Positions 6,506 to 14,343 of a stretch of DNA of 19,405 bases are shown piece by piece. This stretch comes from Archaeoglobaceae archaeon (lineage in GTDB: Archaea > Halobacteriota > Archaeoglobi > Archaeoglobales > Archaeoglobaceae): positions 1 through 19,405 of the forward strand of contig JANXDV010000015.1 of assembly GCA_025058955.1 (NCBI GenBank), read 5' to 3'. Every line of letters begins with the position of its first letter. The first letter of the stretch is position 1. The position numbers and the translations under genes were made by a program. The notes under the pieces were generated by a model, which worked only from the letters and a program-made list of their open reading frames with translations, was not told the origin of the DNA and ran no database searches.

Positions 6506-8332
6506 ATGAAACCCCTGGTAATATTTGCGATGCTCGTGATCGCCCTATCGGCGTTCTTAGTTCTCCAGTTGGCTCATGAAAAGGAGCTCTTTGAGACTAA
6601 AATAGCGAGTTTTTCGTCTCCAGAGGAGTTTAGAGACTATATAAGCAGAGCGGAGATCTATGCGGGGAGATCTGTTGGACTCCCAGCTACAGTCTCAACA
6701 CCTATACCCACACCTATACCCGCTCCAGCGGTTGGAGTTGGGATTTTAGAGAAAGTTGAAGAAGTAGAAAGAGTTTCGCAAACAAATGTTCAGGTTTTTG
6801 GCATAGATGAGCCCGATATTGTTAAAACAGATGGGAAGAACATCTATATCTCACGATTTCACCGAGTTCCAACTTTTTTGGGAAAAATAGTGCCACCTTA
6901 TCCTTATGAACCAAAAGCATTGGTTGTAAAGGCTTTCCCACCAAAGGAGATTGAAAAAATAAAGGAATTGAACATTAGCGGAGATATGATTGTCTACGAA
7001 AAAATACTGGTCTTTTTGAGTAGAGATAAGCTGAGAGCTTTCAGCACTGAAGACTTTAAAGAGAAATACAAGATCGAACTGAACGGGTCTGTTATCACCG
7101 CAAGACTTTACGAAGGTAAGATCTATCTCATAATCTCTCAATTTTCGGAAATCTGCCCAATAATTCCTTTGAATGTTAATGGTGCCCCTTACGTAGTTGA
7201 ATGTAGGGGGATCTATTACCCGACAAAGCCTATACCTGTTGAAAGCGTTTATACAGTTGTAAAGATCTCTGCAAATACTGGAGAAATCGAGGATAGCATT
7301 TCATTTGTTGGAAACTATGATTCAGTGATTTACATGTCCAAGAATGCTGTTTACGTAGCTTATTACTCTCCAGAAAGTTATGCAGAAGTTATGCTCAAGT
7401 TCGTTTCCGAAAACATGGATCTATTTCCAAGCTGGTTCAGAGAGAAGCTTCAGAAGCTAATCAATTATGATTTGAGTGAGCAGGCAAAGCAAGTCGAGAT
7501 CTGGGATCTGATGAGAAGGTTAACGCTAACAATGGATCCTGAAGAAAGGCTCGTTTTTGAAAATGAGATCAGCAATAGATACAACGAGTTTATGGAAAAG
7601 TATGCGAGAGAGATCGAGAAAACAGCGATCTGGAAGATCTCTCTCGAAATGGAGATCGTCGCAAATGGTGAAGTTCCAGGAAGACTCTTAAATCAGTTTT
7701 CGATGGATGAATACAAAGGAGATCTTAGAGTAGCTGTTACAGTCGGAAATGCAAACGACCTTTACGTTCTGGATCCACAGCTAAAGATCTTTGGCTACAT
7801 AAAGGGCTTTGGAGAGACTGAAAGAATCTATGCGGTTCGATTTATTGCAGATAAGGGCTACATCGTTACCTTCAGGCAGATCGATCCATTCTTCGTGGTA
7901 GATCTTTCCGATCCTACAAATCCAAGAATGGCTGGTGAGCTGAAGATCCCGGGCTACTCGTCTTATCTGCATCCCTTAAAGGAAAACCTGATCCTCGGCA
8001 TTGGGATGGAAGATGGGAATGTTAAACTTTCCCTATTTGACGTCAGCGATCCAAAGAATCCGAGAGAAGTGGACAAATATCTTCTCAAGGAGCACTGGAG
8101 TGAAGTGATCAGCAACCACAGGGCATTTCTCCAGGATGAAAAGCATGGGATCTTCTTCCTTCCAGCAAGCTCAGGCTATGTTTTTTCATACAAAGATGGG
8201 TTAAAGTTAATAAAGGCTACTGAAACCGGATTTAGAGCGGTTTTCATAAACGACTATTTATACATAATTGGGAGCAAGATCGTGGTTTTTGATGAGGTAA
8301 AATGGGAGAAAGTAGCGGAGCTCGAGCTCTAA
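6506..8332 (+). CDS. Secreted or membrane-anchored beta-propeller domain protein
   Basis: A 608-residue protein with an N-terminal signal or anchor helix (residues about 3-23), a short helical segment, a Pro/Thr linker with TPIPTPIPAPA (about residues 65-75), and then a long repeat-containing domain. The phrase VFGIDEPDIVKTDGKNIYIS is the hallmark start of the archaeal/bacterial secreted beta-propeller family (PF09826/COG4880-like). Blades with paired strands follow, including DPFFVVDLSDPTNPRMAGEL and LSLFDVSDPKNPREVDKY. A charged helical insertion (about residues 295-380) interrupts the propeller, and two cysteines near residues 215-230 may pair. The protein probably acts at the cell surface; its ligand is unknown. 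It is monocistronic, with its own promoter upstream and a T-rich hairpin downstream. Confidence 0.85.
   Translation: MKPLVIFAMLVIALSAFLVLQLAHEKELFETKIASFSSPEEFRDYISRAEIYAGRSVGLPATVSTPIPTPIPAPAVGVGILEKVEEVERVSQTNVQVFGIDEPDIVKTDGKNIYISRFHRVPTFLGKIVPPYPYEPKALVVKAFPPKEIEKIKELNISGDMIVYEKILVFLSRDKLRAFSTEDFKEKYKIELNGSVITARLYEGKIYLIISQFSEICPIIPLNVNGAPYVVECRGIYYPTKPIPVESVYTVVKISANTGEIEDSISFVGNYDSVIYMSKNAVYVAYYSPESYAEVMLKFVSENMDLFPSWFREKLQKLINYDLSEQAKQVEIWDLMRRLTLTMDPEERLVFENEISNRYNEFMEKYAREIEKTAIWKISLEMEIVANGEVPGRLLNQFSMDEYKGDLRVAVTVGNANDLYVLDPQLKIFGYIKGFGETERIYAVRFIADKGYIVTFRQIDPFFVVDLSDPTNPRMAGELKIPGYSSYLHPLKENLILGIGMEDGNVKLSLFDVSDPKNPREVDKYLLKEHWSEVISNHRAFLQDEKHGIFFLPASSGYVFSYKDGLKLIKATETGFRAVFINDYLYIIGSKIVVFDEVKWEKVAELEL
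6698..6721 (+). repeat. Tandem 12-bp repeat coding for the TPIP linker
   Basis: ACACCTATACCC occurs twice in direct succession and encodes TPIP-TPIP in the proline-rich linker of the beta-propeller protein. It looks like a slippage duplication that lengthens the linker in frame. Confidence 0.8.
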
Positions 8333-8349
8333 CTTTTTAAAATTTTTAT
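8317..8349 (+). terminator. Possible hairpin and T-tract terminator after the beta-propeller gene
   Basis: The last codons form the self-complementary GAGCTCGAGCTC (8318-8329), which can fold as a 4-5 bp stem with a TCGA loop. Two T-runs follow (CTAACTTTTTAAAATTTTTA). T-tracts are the main signal for archaeal termination. The tract also overlaps the TATA region of the next gene. Confidence 0.4.
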
Positions 8350-8352
8350 ACC
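8343..8352 (+). promoter_or_regulatory. Promoter of the EamA-PurM-like pair
   Basis: TTTTTATACC sits about 25 nt upstream of the ATG at 8373, matching an archaeal TATA box for a leaderless transcript. No Shine-Dalgarno site precedes this ATG. Confidence 0.5.
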
Positions 8353-8372
8353 CTCCCCTAACCTTTTATTTC

Positions 8373-8792
8373 ATGATGGGTGAGATCTTTGCAATAATCT
8401 CTGCGGTCTTATGGGGTATTGCACCAATTTTCGATAGATATGCTCTCTCCACTGGTGTTCCAATCTATACCGCATTAGCCATTAGAGCACTTGGAGCATT
8501 CTTTGCAATGATCTTCATAATAATTTTATTCAGAGAAACAAATTTTTCATTCAGACTTGATTCTTTGAGCGCTTTATTAGTTGCTGGAGCCATAGGTGGT
8601 GCAATTGCGATGATCTTCTACTATAAAGCTCTCGATCTAATTGGAGCAAGCAGAACTGTGCCGATAACAGCGATCTATCCGATGTTCACCGCTTTGTTTT
8701 CCTTGCTTCTTCTCTCCGAATCCATAACTCTTAAGACCTTTATAGGCATAGTCTTTATAGTCATTGGAGTCATCCTTGTTAGTGAGGTATAA
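8373..8792 (+). CDS. Half-size EamA/DMT-family transporter
   Basis: A 139-residue membrane protein with about five hydrophobic helices and one EamA domain, including the typical opening EIFAIISAVLWGIAPIFDRYAL and the later ASRTVPITAIYPMFTALFSLLLLSE, with a final helix at VIGVILVSEV. Most drug/metabolite transporters of this superfamily carry two such domains in about 280-300 residues, so this one would have to work as a dimer. Substrate cannot be inferred. The start at 8373 (or the adjacent ATG at 8376) fits the leaderless promoter. Its stop is 1 nt before the next start, so the two genes are co-translated. Confidence 0.8.
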   Translation: MMGEIFAIISAVLWGIAPIFDRYALSTGVPIYTALAIRALGAFFAMIFIIILFRETNFSFRLDSLSALLVAGAIGGAIAMIFYYKALDLIGASRTVPITAIYPMFTALFSLLLLSESITLKTFIGIVFIVIGVILVSEV

Positions 8793-8793
8793 T

Positions 8794-10107
8794 ATGGATC
8801 TTGAAGGCTATGCAAAGAAATTACTGGAATTTAAAGGCGAAGAAGAAGTTAAAAGAAAACTGATCGAGAGAATCTGCGAGATCAAAGGCTGGGATGAGAA
8901 AAAGGCTGAAAAATGGGCCAAAGCAGTCATAATAGAAGTGAAGAACGCTTATTCAAGAACTCTCCCTATTCTCGAATATTATAAAACTGGAGTCACAATG
9001 GGAGCATTTGGTGTAGGATCTCGTGGTAAAGGGGATTTTTACGTCCATTCAAAGATTGGGGAGCTGAGTAGAGTTTCCGCAGTGTTGTCACCAAGAGATC
9101 TGGATGACGCCGGAGTTGTAGAGAATCGAGGAGCATTCATAGTTGTTGCGGTTGATGGCATTCACTCCCGACTTAGCGAGTTTCCATTCATTGCAGGTTT
9201 TCATGTAACAAGGGCTGCAATGAGAGACGTGCTGGTCAAAGGAGCGGAACCAATTGCGATCTTTTCTGACATCCACGTAGCGGATGATGGAGACGTTAGC
9301 AAGATCTTTGATCACATCGCTGGAATAGCTACGGTATGCGAAGCTACGAGGGTTCCACTTGTGAGTGGTAGCACTCTTCGCATAGGTGGCGACATGGTGA
9401 TCGGAGAGCGGATGACTGGTTGTGTTGGCTGTGTAGGTGTTGCAGAGCACATAACTCCAAGGAAAAATGCTAAAGAAGGCGACGTGATTCTGCTCACTGA
9501 GGGTGCAGGTGGAGGCACAATTGCTACGACTGCGATCTACTATGGTATGCATGAAGTTGTTGAGGAAACGATTAACCTCGATTTTATCAGAGCGGTGAGA
9601 GCGATCTTCTCCGCTAAACTTTTGCAAAAGATCCATTCGATGAGTGATGTGACAAATGGTGGAATCCGAGGAGATGCTGAGGAGATCTCAAAAGTCTCGA
9701 AAAAAGCTTTGGTTTTCGAATACGAAAAATTGCGAAAATGTGTGAATCCAAGAGTTCTGAAAATGCTGGAAGAGCTCCAAATAGATTTTATGGGTATCTC
9801 TATAGACTCTTTGATGATAATATGTCCAGAAAAAACTGCAGAAGATGTGAAAAAAGCTGTAAAGTCTGTTGATGTTAAAATAAGGGAAGTTGGATGGGTT
9901 GAAAGTGGTGAGGGAGCTTTTTTAATCGAAGGTGGAGAAAAAAAGCAGATAAAGCCGAAGTTTCGTGAGTCCGCATACACTCCGTTGAAGAAAGTAGTTG
10001 GAGAGGAAACGCCAGCAAATTTTGAAGAGATGCGCGAGAAAGTTGATCTCGCTTTGCAAAAGGCTATTGAAAAGAAGAATATAGTTCTCAGGAAACTACT
10101 TCTCTGA
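8794..10107 (+). CDS. AIR synthase/SelD-related protein (PurM superfamily, COG2144-like)
   Basis: A 437-residue protein. Residues about 1-60 are helical and charged, then comes a PurM-fold ATP-binding part. A Gly-rich N-terminal segment (about 65-80, GVTMGAFGVGSRGKGD) is followed by DDAGVV, VVAVDGIHS, AAMRDVLVKGAEPIAIFSD and VSGSTLRIGG, the metal- and phosphate-binding phrases of the AIR synthase, SelD, ThiL and HypE superfamily. The C-terminal domain carries SDVTNGGIRGDAEEIS. The Sec/Cys active-site loop of true selenophosphate synthetase is absent, so the product is unlikely to be SelD. Related archaeal proteins are annotated as methanogenesis marker 2 or as SelD-related. The substrate is unknown. 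The ATG at 8794 is chosen because GTGAGGT at 8782-8788 lies 5 nt upstream; an in-frame start further up would sit inside the transporter gene. The 3' end overlaps a convergent gene by 12 nt. Confidence 0.85.
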   Translation: MDLEGYAKKLLEFKGEEEVKRKLIERICEIKGWDEKKAEKWAKAVIIEVKNAYSRTLPILEYYKTGVTMGAFGVGSRGKGDFYVHSKIGELSRVSAVLSPRDLDDAGVVENRGAFIVVAVDGIHSRLSEFPFIAGFHVTRAAMRDVLVKGAEPIAIFSDIHVADDGDVSKIFDHIAGIATVCEATRVPLVSGSTLRIGGDMVIGERMTGCVGCVGVAEHITPRKNAKEGDVILLTEGAGGGTIATTAIYYGMHEVVEETINLDFIRAVRAIFSAKLLQKIHSMSDVTNGGIRGDAEEISKVSKKALVFEYEKLRKCVNPRVLKMLEELQIDFMGISIDSLMIICPEKTAEDVKKAVKSVDVKIREVGWVESGEGAFLIEGGEKKQIKPKFRESAYTPLKKVVGEETPANFEEMREKVDLALQKAIEKKNIVLRKLLL

Positions 10108-10575
10108 CTGAATGCTCTGGTTGATCTTTTCCTCCATTTCCATTAAAATCCTAAGCAAAGTGAAGTATAAGTCGATCATCTTATCCTTTCTCCATTCCAC
10201 ATTTTTCATTATAGCCTCGTCGATCTCGCTCTGCATCTTTCCCATTCGGTAAATGACGTATAGCATATCTTCAGAGCTTTTATTAAATCCAAACTCAATT
10301 CCTCTACTCCTCTCGTAGATCCAAGCCCTTCTCAAAAGCTCGTTTAGAGTTTTATAGTCGATCTGGAGAAAATCTCTACGCATTGCAAAGAGCTCCTCAA
10401 GCTCATATTTATTCGGCAGAACGATATCTCTCAAGATCGCAGAAACTTCAACTAAACGTGTAAAGAAGAGATAAAAGATCGGATCAAAAATGTGTCCGCT
10501 CTTTTTCAAATTTTTTGTTTTCTCCACAAATTTATCATCGAAGATCTTCCTGATCTCTTCCTCGAATTCATCCAT
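10096..10575 (-). CDS. Hypothetical all-helical protein downstream of NurA
   Basis: A 159-residue acidic protein with no membrane segment and almost entirely amphipathic helices. It begins MDEFEEEIRKIFDDKFVEKT and ends in a coiled-coil-like helix (LRILMEMEEKINQSIQSEK). I recognise no family. It follows nurA on the same strand after a 29-nt gap. The gap contains TTTTAATATC, about 25 nt before the ATG, and there is no Shine-Dalgarno site, so it may be transcribed from its own leaderless promoter as well as from the repair operon. The context suggests a helper of the HerA-NurA or Mre11-Rad50 machinery, but that is guilt by association only. Its 3' end overlaps the convergent PurM-like gene by 12 nt. 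Confidence 0.7.
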   Translation of the reverse strand: MDEFEEEIRKIFDDKFVEKTKNLKKSGHIFDPIFYLFFTRLVEVSAILRDIVLPNKYELEELFAMRRDFLQIDYKTLNELLRRAWIYERSRGIEFGFNKSSEDMLYVIYRMGKMQSEIDEAIMKNVEWRKDKMIDLYFTLLRILMEMEEKINQSIQSEK

Positions 10576-10592
10576 AATTTTAGTCCATAAGA

Positions 10593-10604
10593 GATATTAA
10601 AAGC
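10593..10604 (-). promoter_or_regulatory. Possible TATA box before the helical gene
   Basis: On the minus strand this reads GCTTTTAATATC, about 23-27 nt before the ATG at 10575. With no ribosome site present, a leaderless transcript from here is plausible. Confidence 0.35.
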
Positions 10605-11714
10605 TTAGCTCTCCAAGACTTCTCTGCCACTTTTAAGCAGAAAATCAAGTCTGCTGTCAAGCAAAGGCAAAAGACTCTTTATAATCTTCCTCATCTCGAT
10701 CTTTCTGATCTTTGCATGCTCGTGTGCGTGGATCAAAACCAAAGGGTAGCCATGAACTTCTAAGCTTTTTAACTTTCCTATGAGCTCCTCCTCGATCCTT
10801 TGAATACTTTCAACCAAGTAAATGTTTTCAGAATCCTCAAATCTAACAAAAGCGGAATTTATGTCTTTGAATAGATTTTTAAAGTGTTCTCGATACTTTA
10901 TAACAAACCAAGGTAAAGTTTTTTTCGTCCCCTGCTTAAAGGGAAAGTATCCACTCTTTTCAAAACCAAATTGTTTTAAAGCCAAAATCTGTAGAATTGC
11001 TATGTCGTTAATTTTTTCATCAAATTCATGTGTGTAGAAACTTTTGGCAACGAATACCGCTTTTTTATCCAGCAACTTGTTTAGTGCATGGAGATATTCG
11101 ATGTATTCGAAGAGGATCATGAGGTCTTCCATGTTCCCCTTTCCCTTTCTGTATCCCTCTTCCATATCCCGAAATATTTTCTCTCTCGTCAGAAGATAGT
11201 TCTTTTTTGCTTTTCCTTCCCTTAGATCTTTTTCAAGGTTCTCGAAATGCTTTTCAAGGACTGCAAGAAAGTCTTCAACAAGAGCTTCGAGCTCGTAACT
11301 CTCCATTAATTTTTCTGGATCATCCGTATATGCAGGGGGGCGGATAAAAGCTCCACGGAGTGAACCATCGATCAATACCAGCTCTTCTTCCGCAAAACTA
11401 CCAATTCGGAACTCAGAAGTGTGCATGTGCAGTCTTACTCGCTCATCTATGTTTATATGTGGAGTCAAAGTTGTGATCTCGCTCATCTCTCGAATTTCTT
11501 TTCCCACACTCACAGCAGAGACTGAGTAAAGCACGATCCCAGTCAATCTCTCGATCGCTCTGCTTCCATCGACTCCGCATGCATGGCATTCAACGCTTTC
11601 TGGCATCTCCAACCATTTTTCATCGATTCTATGAGCAATTTTTTCTGCTCTGTTATATAGCTCTATAAGCTCCTGAGAGATTTTTTCAAGCGTTTCATCA
11701 CTAAGAAACCACAA
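10605..11714 (-). CDS. nurA: NurA 5'-3' nuclease of the HerA-NurA end-resection complex
   Basis: About 369 residues. NurA is a metal-dependent nuclease that works with the HerA translocase to resect double-strand breaks before homologous recombination. The first catalytic motif is GVDGSR and the second is LIDGSL, each with the metal-binding Asp (about residues 49 and 116 from this start); a conserved-type C-terminal segment is YPLVLIHAHEHAKI. I chose a TTG start at 11712-11714 because GGAGGTG at 11721-11727 lies 6 nt upstream. A GTG at 11729 in the same frame would add five residues but overlaps that ribosome site. The start lies inside the end of rad50 (12-14 nt overlap), so translation is coupled. 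A CHAC pair directly before motif I is unusual-looking and might bind metal. Confidence 0.88.
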   Translation of the reverse strand: MWFLSDETLEKISQELIELYNRAEKIAHRIDEKWLEMPESVECHACGVDGSRAIERLTGIVLYSVSAVSVGKEIREMSEITTLTPHINIDERVRLHMHTSEFRIGSFAEEELVLIDGSLRGAFIRPPAYTDDPEKLMESYELEALVEDFLAVLEKHFENLEKDLREGKAKKNYLLTREKIFRDMEEGYRKGKGNMEDLMILFEYIEYLHALNKLLDKKAVFVAKSFYTHEFDEKINDIAILQILALKQFGFEKSGYFPFKQGTKKTLPWFVIKYREHFKNLFKDINSAFVRFEDSENIYLVESIQRIEEELIGKLKSLEVHGYPLVLIHAHEHAKIRKIEMRKIIKSLLPLLDSRLDFLLKSGREVLES

Positions 11715-14343
11715 CAGAAACACCTCCACGGTAATCTATAGTTATAACCCTGTCTGCAGCATCCTTTAGCTCTTCATCATGCGAAACGAGTATAACTTGT
11801 GGGATCTTTCGCAAGTAGTTCAAAGTTATGTCTACGAGCTTTCTTCTTCTCTCTTCATCCAAAAATGGCGTAGGTTCATCCATCATAAGCAGTGGGATTC
11901 TACCTTTGGCTTCAAACATCGACAAAGCAAGTCTAAATGCGATACCCAATGCAACAAGTTCACCTCCACTCAGAAAACTCGTTTCACGTTCTTCGCCTTG
12001 GTGAACAATGAAGATCCTCAACCTTTCTTTTCCATACTCGAAAACTCTTTTTAGCTTGATTCCTGAATACTTTCCTTCTGTGAACTCCTCAAAGATCTCG
12101 CTCGCATACTTTTCCACCTCCTTCAAAGCGATCTCCGCAACAATGTTCTTGTAGCTTGCAAATTTCTCTCTGAGCTTTTCAAGTTCTGGAATTGCTTTTT
12201 CTATTGCCTTAACTTTCCTCTCGCTCTCTCTAAGGACTTCAAGTTGTCTCTCAAGAGCTTCTTTATCCTCCCTAAAACTTTCCAAACTCTTTTTTAGCAC
12301 ATCAAGCTTCTGTTCTATTCCCGCGATTTCCATGGAAGCTTTTTTTTCAAGCTCTTCAACTTCTTTATGGCGCAGATCATCGTATTTGCTCATAAGATCT
12401 GCCAATAAATTTCTCTTTTCTGCATAAGATTTCTCTTTGATCATTAAAGCACTAAGAACTTTCTCGAATTCATCTTTTGTTGTTTTCAATTTCACTTCAG
12501 CAGAACTGAGTTCTTCTTTAGCTCTCTTTAGCCCAAGCCACTCTTCATAACTCACTCTTAGCTTGTTTAGCTCATTTTCAAGCTCTTCTATGCTCAAAAA
12601 ATTTTTATTCTTTAATCGCTCAAACAGCTCTTCTCTACTTCTTTGAATTTTTGAGAGCTCCGATTCAATTTCCTTCAATTTCTCGATTAAAAATTCCAGC
12701 CTTTGCAACTTCTCCATCGACTTCTTCTCTAAACTTCTAAGGAGCTCTATTTTATTTTTCAATTTCTCAAATTTCTCACTTTCTTGCTTCATTTTTTCCA
12801 GATCAAGACCTTTCAAGTCTTCAGTGACTTTTTTAATCTCATCAACGATTTGTTTGTATTTCAAAACCAGATCTTGTTTTTCGAGCGCTATTTCGACTTT
12901 TTTCCTCTCCTCCCTTAAATTTCTCTCCTTCTCCTCAATTTTTGAAAGTTCACCTTTTATTCTTGCGATCTCAGAAGAGCATTTATCTAATATTTTTCTT
13001 CTGTGCTCTTCAGTAAGCTCTCTACCGCAGATTGGGCAAAAACCTGTAGCTGAATCTATTTTCGAAATGATTTCTAAAAATCTCTTCTCTTCTGAAATTA
13101 GAGAACCTTTCTGAACGCTGAGCTTTTCAAACTCTTCTTTCAAAGCTTTATCGACTTCTCTGGCTTTCTGTATGCTTGAAAACATTTTTTCAACTTTTTC
13201 CACTGTCAATTCTTTTTCTTTCAAAATTCTCTCGATCTGAGCTTTTCGATCAATTTTTGGCTTAATTTTCTGCCATTCATTGTAGTTTAACGTCAAAATT
13301 TCTTTTTCTTTCTCGCTTTTTTCAATCTCTTCTCTTATCTTTTCAAGATTTTCTTTTTCTTCTTCACACTTTTTTAATTCACCCAAAAATCTTTCCTTTT
13401 CGATCTCCAGATCTTTCAAGTTTGCATCGATCTCTTGCAAAGATTTTAAGAAACTCCTATGAAATTCAAGTAGCTCAGAATATCTTTTAGCCTCTTTTTC
13501 TACATTTTCAAGCCTCTTCAAGCTTTCCTGTAGAGATTCGATCTTCTGCTCAATTTCGGCTTTTTGATCACTCAAAACATCCAATTTTTCTTTTAGACTT
13601 TTTAATTCTCCCTCAAGTTTCAATATTTCGAGCTTGTTTGATTCAATCTGCTTTTTAAGTTCTTCAAAAGTATTTTTCTCAATGGATATTTTTTCTATGA
13701 GTTCTCTGAGCTCTCTTAGCCTTTTCTCAGCTTTTTGAATTTCTTTATCCATTTCAAGCATTTTCGAACTTTTTTCAGCAAGTCTTTTTTCGCAATCTTC
13801 TTTTTGCTTTATAATTTCAAGATGGTGGTTCCTTTCATTCTCAAGTTCTTTTATTACAGCTCCAAGATTTTTCCAAGCATTTTCATAGTCTTCAATTCTT
13901 GTAATCTTCCTTATGATCTTCTCTCTACCACTCTCATCAGAAATTATCGTCTCGATCTCACCTTGCCGCACATAAACTGCTCCCGTGAATACGTGAAATG
14001 AAGAAATGTTTTTTTCTACCCATTCGTTTATTTTCTGGTCTCCTTCTATCCTAATCTCTCCAAAAAGCACAGAATTTCCATTACTTTCCCTTAAGATCCG
14101 ATATTCCTTTCCTCCAAATTCGAATAGGAGTTCGATCATGTATTCATTCGCACCAACTTGAACAAGATCCGACTTCCTCACAGAGCCTGGACGGACACCA
14201 TAAAGGGCTACTAAGATCGCTTCAAGCACAGAACTCTTTCCAGCGCCATTTCTACCAGCAATTAGATTTATTCCCTTTTCAAATACTATTTTTGAGTTTC
14301 TGTGCGATTTGAAATTCTTAAGTGTGATCTCCTTCAGGATCAT
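11701..14343 (-). CDS. rad50: Rad50 double-strand-break repair ATPase
   Basis: An 880-residue SMC-like ATPase. Residues 1-150 form the N-terminal ABC half with Walker A AGRNGAGKSS (about 29-38) and a Q-loop region. Two long antiparallel coiled-coil arms (about 170-430 and 450-730) flank the zinc hook CPIC at residues 436-439, which dimerises two Rad50 molecules through zinc. The C-terminal half carries the signature LSGGE (near 789), Walker B with D-loop in LLMMDEPTPFLDEE (near 817), and a switch His in VSHDEEL. It partners Mre11 to tether and process DNA ends. Its ATG overlaps the mre11 stop in ATGA, and its own end contains the nurA ribosome site. Length fits archaeal Rad50 (about 850-900). 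Confidence 0.97.
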   Translation of the reverse strand: MILKEITLKNFKSHRNSKIVFEKGINLIAGRNGAGKSSVLEAILVALYGVRPGSVRKSDLVQVGANEYMIELLFEFGGKEYRILRESNGNSVLFGEIRIEGDQKINEWVEKNISSFHVFTGAVYVRQGEIETIISDESGREKIIRKITRIEDYENAWKNLGAVIKELENERNHHLEIIKQKEDCEKRLAEKSSKMLEMDKEIQKAEKRLRELRELIEKISIEKNTFEELKKQIESNKLEILKLEGELKSLKEKLDVLSDQKAEIEQKIESLQESLKRLENVEKEAKRYSELLEFHRSFLKSLQEIDANLKDLEIEKERFLGELKKCEEEKENLEKIREEIEKSEKEKEILTLNYNEWQKIKPKIDRKAQIERILKEKELTVEKVEKMFSSIQKAREVDKALKEEFEKLSVQKGSLISEEKRFLEIISKIDSATGFCPICGRELTEEHRRKILDKCSSEIARIKGELSKIEEKERNLREERKKVEIALEKQDLVLKYKQIVDEIKKVTEDLKGLDLEKMKQESEKFEKLKNKIELLRSLEKKSMEKLQRLEFLIEKLKEIESELSKIQRSREELFERLKNKNFLSIEELENELNKLRVSYEEWLGLKRAKEELSSAEVKLKTTKDEFEKVLSALMIKEKSYAEKRNLLADLMSKYDDLRHKEVEELEKKASMEIAGIEQKLDVLKKSLESFREDKEALERQLEVLRESERKVKAIEKAIPELEKLREKFASYKNIVAEIALKEVEKYASEIFEEFTEGKYSGIKLKRVFEYGKERLRIFIVHQGEERETSFLSGGELVALGIAFRLALSMFEAKGRIPLLMMDEPTPFLDEERRRKLVDITLNYLRKIPQVILVSHDEELKDAADRVITIDYRGGVSVVVS
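11721..11727 (-). promoter_or_regulatory. Ribosome-binding site that decides the nurA start
   Basis: On the minus strand this is GGAGGTG inside the last codons of rad50, with 6 nt to the TTG at 11712-11714. It favours the TTG over the upstream GTG codons, which lie at or within this site. Confidence 0.6.

Noticed and set aside
8764..8793. Upstream in-frame start for the PurM-like gene within the transporter gene
   Set aside because: It would add ten residues with no family support, and a good ribosome site fits the ATG at 8794.
9088..9636. Long open minus-strand frame (182 codons) inside the PurM-like gene
   Set aside because: It lies wholly within a gene with clear family motifs on the other strand, and its translation is rich in Ser/Cys/His without domain pattern. 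It is a shadow of the coding strand.
12800..14000. Low-complexity Lys/Glu-coding stretches as possible DNA repeats
   Set aside because: They code for the Rad50 coiled-coil arms; no repeated DNA unit is present.
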